DNA of 64,000 nucleotides, taken from Triplophysa rosa. Taxonomy: Eukaryota; Chordata; Actinopteri; Cypriniformes; Nemacheilidae. A model generated the notes under the pieces. It was not told where the DNA came from. It saw only the letters and a list, made by a program, of their open reading frames with translations, and made no database searches. Shown piece after piece: positions 62,068-64,000 of the stretch. Numbering within the stretch: the stretch's first letter is position 1; every line of letters starts with the position of its first letter. The stretch covers positions 3,032,093 to 3,096,092 of the forward strand of contig NC_079890.1 of the NCBI RefSeq assembly GCF_024868665.1, read 5' to 3'. Position numbers and translations under genes: made by a program.

Positions 62068-63479
62068 TGTCCACAGAGGATAATTTTGTGACTGTTGTTG
62101 CTTTGTTTACATATATTTCTATCAGGATAAGGTACAATGTCATCTTGCTTCAACAGCAATGACTGAAACACACCTGAATTTGTAATGACATACAAACATC
62201 GCGGAAAGTCGTGCAATAATTTAGTGAAAAAATCCATTAAAAATGCAATTTAGCTGACTACAAGATCGCTGCGTACATTTCCATATTTGTGGTCATACAC
62301 TGAATTACCAATGCACTTGCTGCTATGTCATGTGACCTCACAGCTAATCAACCATTCGGGTACATGTCAGTCGGCCAATCAGAATGCTCTGTTCTTCACC
62401 GGCACTTAATTTGGGCGTCTGGGGAATATGAGTCATATATTATCTGTCACAGCATGCCTGTGGGGTAATTACTCAGTTATGAGGGTCATTTTTAGCCAAA
62501 AATATGTTCGCATTTCTCTCTCATTTTTACACCCATAAAAATGCATTCATTAAAAAAACACTTGCGTAATCGTCACCGTTTTCTATTTTTTACCTTTGCC
62601 CTTGGCCAACACGCCACCGAAATCGCATACACGTAAACTCGCACACAAACGCACACGGTAAACATACCAAAACTCCTTGGCAGGCACAAGAGCACACACT
62701 GTTTATAGAAACCTGTAATTCACACTGGACTGCTTTCTGTCCGATAAGAAGGTTATTTCCCATATCTGCCAAACTTTAATAACTTCACGCAAATTTTAAA
62801 CGTCGCGTAACAATCATTCTGTACCTAAATATTTTTTCTATCATTTTTAGATTGATCGATTTTCTCTAATTACTGTATATTACACGCGATTAACTGTTAT
62901 ATAATATTATTATGTGGACATGAAACTGTAGCTACTGATGTCAGAAATATGCTTTTCTCTCATCTTCATCTGTATCTGTAGAGACTCTCAGAGGCTTCCT
63001 TGAATAATCCACTGATGTTAAATGAGCACCAGCATCCTCAGGCCTCTTCAGATCTCAACTACATCCTCCTCACTGTACACTTGTGGCCCAGCATGCACTA
63101 ACAAACACACCAATCACAAATCTCAGCGAGTGTGTTGGAGTGTGGGTAGGCATTATCCATCATGGTTGTGTGCCAGTTATAAATTAAACAGAGAATTGTA
63201 AGTGCATAACAGTAAACTTATTTTCTTACAAACTGAGAGACGAGATTATTTGTGTGATAATTGACAACATGCCACAGTTCATTATGTTCATCAACATCAC
63301 ACAGTTCTGGTTACACGTGCAGTGAACAGGTCTATCCTCTTCTCCATTGCTCATCTAACATACCTTTGAACATGACGTACAAGGAACTAGCCAATCAGAG
63401 CGCTTGTTACATCTCTCTCGCCATAGCTCATTTGCATTGTTTAACCTCGTTTTACCAATGCAAAGACCCAAAGTGTCAG

Positions 63480-64000
63480 GGAAATGCTAAATGGAGAGGC
63501 TAAAAGGAAAAGCTAAAGGACTGAACTAATCGAATAGCAAATCGGAAAAGGAAAGGCAGCATGGAAATGGAAACGCAAATCGGAAAAGAAATCGCCTTTT
63601 AAATGACTGATTAAAGTAGTTTAATTTGTAAATCCAATTATTTATTCCTCTTCTTAAATCGCATTTTCAAATACATTTTGAAATTCCACTATTTATTTAG
63701 GAATTAATTAATGCACTTTAAAACGATGTACTTATTGAGTGTTTTATGTTGTTTTTTTAAATTCCCTTTTTAATTTTAAGTATTTATTGATGGATTAATA
63801 TTTCATTATTAATTTTTTTTATAATCACGCTTTTTATTGCCCATTAAAACGTTAAATAATGAATGACTTTATCAATTCGCCTATTTATATTTGGATATGA
63901 AGTTGTAAACAAATGTATTAATGCCTATTTTTATTGTAGAATTACTTATTAACTATGAAATGCTTTATTACTTTACACATGACTCTTCCGGTCCTCCATA
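63480..64000. mobile_element. Right end of a TATGGAGGAC-ended element cut by the window edge
   Basis: The complement of the last bases begins TATGGAGGACCGGAAGAG, sharing TATGGAGGAC with both ends of 24532-26680. Inward is about 350 bp of AT-rich DNA, then repeated AAATCGGAAAAG/GGAAAGGC units (63530-63600). The left limit is a guess. Confidence 0.4.

Larger units (their letters stand above)
38448..64000 (-). other. syt7 first intron (partial)
   Basis: More than 25 kb upstream of the transmembrane exon with no further syt7 exon recognised. Named contents are listed separately. Stretches with nothing I can support: 38460-39030, 40850-42050, 42580-43730, 44100-46940, 47850-49140, 50060-51570, 51780-52790, 52840-53640, 54230-54790, 56040-57645, 58280-59380, 59790-61040, 62070-63480. 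Confidence 0.6.

Noticed and set aside
38448..64000. First coding exon of syt7
   Set aside because: Looked for a minus-strand start encoding a MYRDPE-like peptide with a phase-1 donor; none recognised, so it is probably beyond the window.

Overview
The window reads as non-coding DNA of a teleost fish, most likely a cyprinid. The signs are large AT-rich introns, very dense small DNA transposons with terminal inverted repeats, fish-type tRNA-derived SINEs, an L2-clade LINE, solo LTRs, and long (CA)n, (CAGA/GATA)n and (TAA)n tracts. There is no bacterial-style gene organisation.

One host gene is supported, on the minus strand: synaptotagmin-7 (syt7; the a/b paralogue cannot be decided here). 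Five exons can be placed with splice sites and matching phases, in transcript order: the transmembrane exon (38447-38344), the juxtamembrane linker exon (29810-29719), and three linker cassette exons (23385-23245, 9830-9474, 2700-2581). The phases run 1-0, 0-2, 2-2, 2-2, 2-2, so each of the last three can be skipped without changing frame. This fits the known alternative splicing of the syt7 linker. The N-terminal exon lies beyond 64000, and the exons for the constant linker, C2A and C2B lie below position 1, so only the 5'-middle part of the gene is here.

The rest is intron and mobile-element remains. 1-1590 is the 3' end of an L2-like LINE with an open reverse-transcriptase tail. 13449-13887 and 22091-22676 are solo LTRs with target duplications. 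24532-26680 is a 2.1 kb foldback transposon with arms of about 650 bp, a 6-bp target duplication and remains of an ORF in both arms. 33568-34613 is a tetranucleotide array with a higher-order repeat of about 105 bp. 39043-39460 is a hAT-type MITE with an 8-bp duplication. 39500-40843 is one element interrupted by another. 12277-12434 and 61441-61692 are SINEs with target duplications. Several hairpin elements (18183-19000, 49145-49770, 54098-54228) and PIF/Harbinger-like or unclassified MITEs fill most of the remaining sequence.

No CRISPR array, operon, tRNA gene, rRNA gene or intact autonomous transposon was found, and nothing clearly qualifies as a new biological system. The points most worth following up are the syt7 cassette architecture and the foldback element with a sister terminus exactly at the window end.
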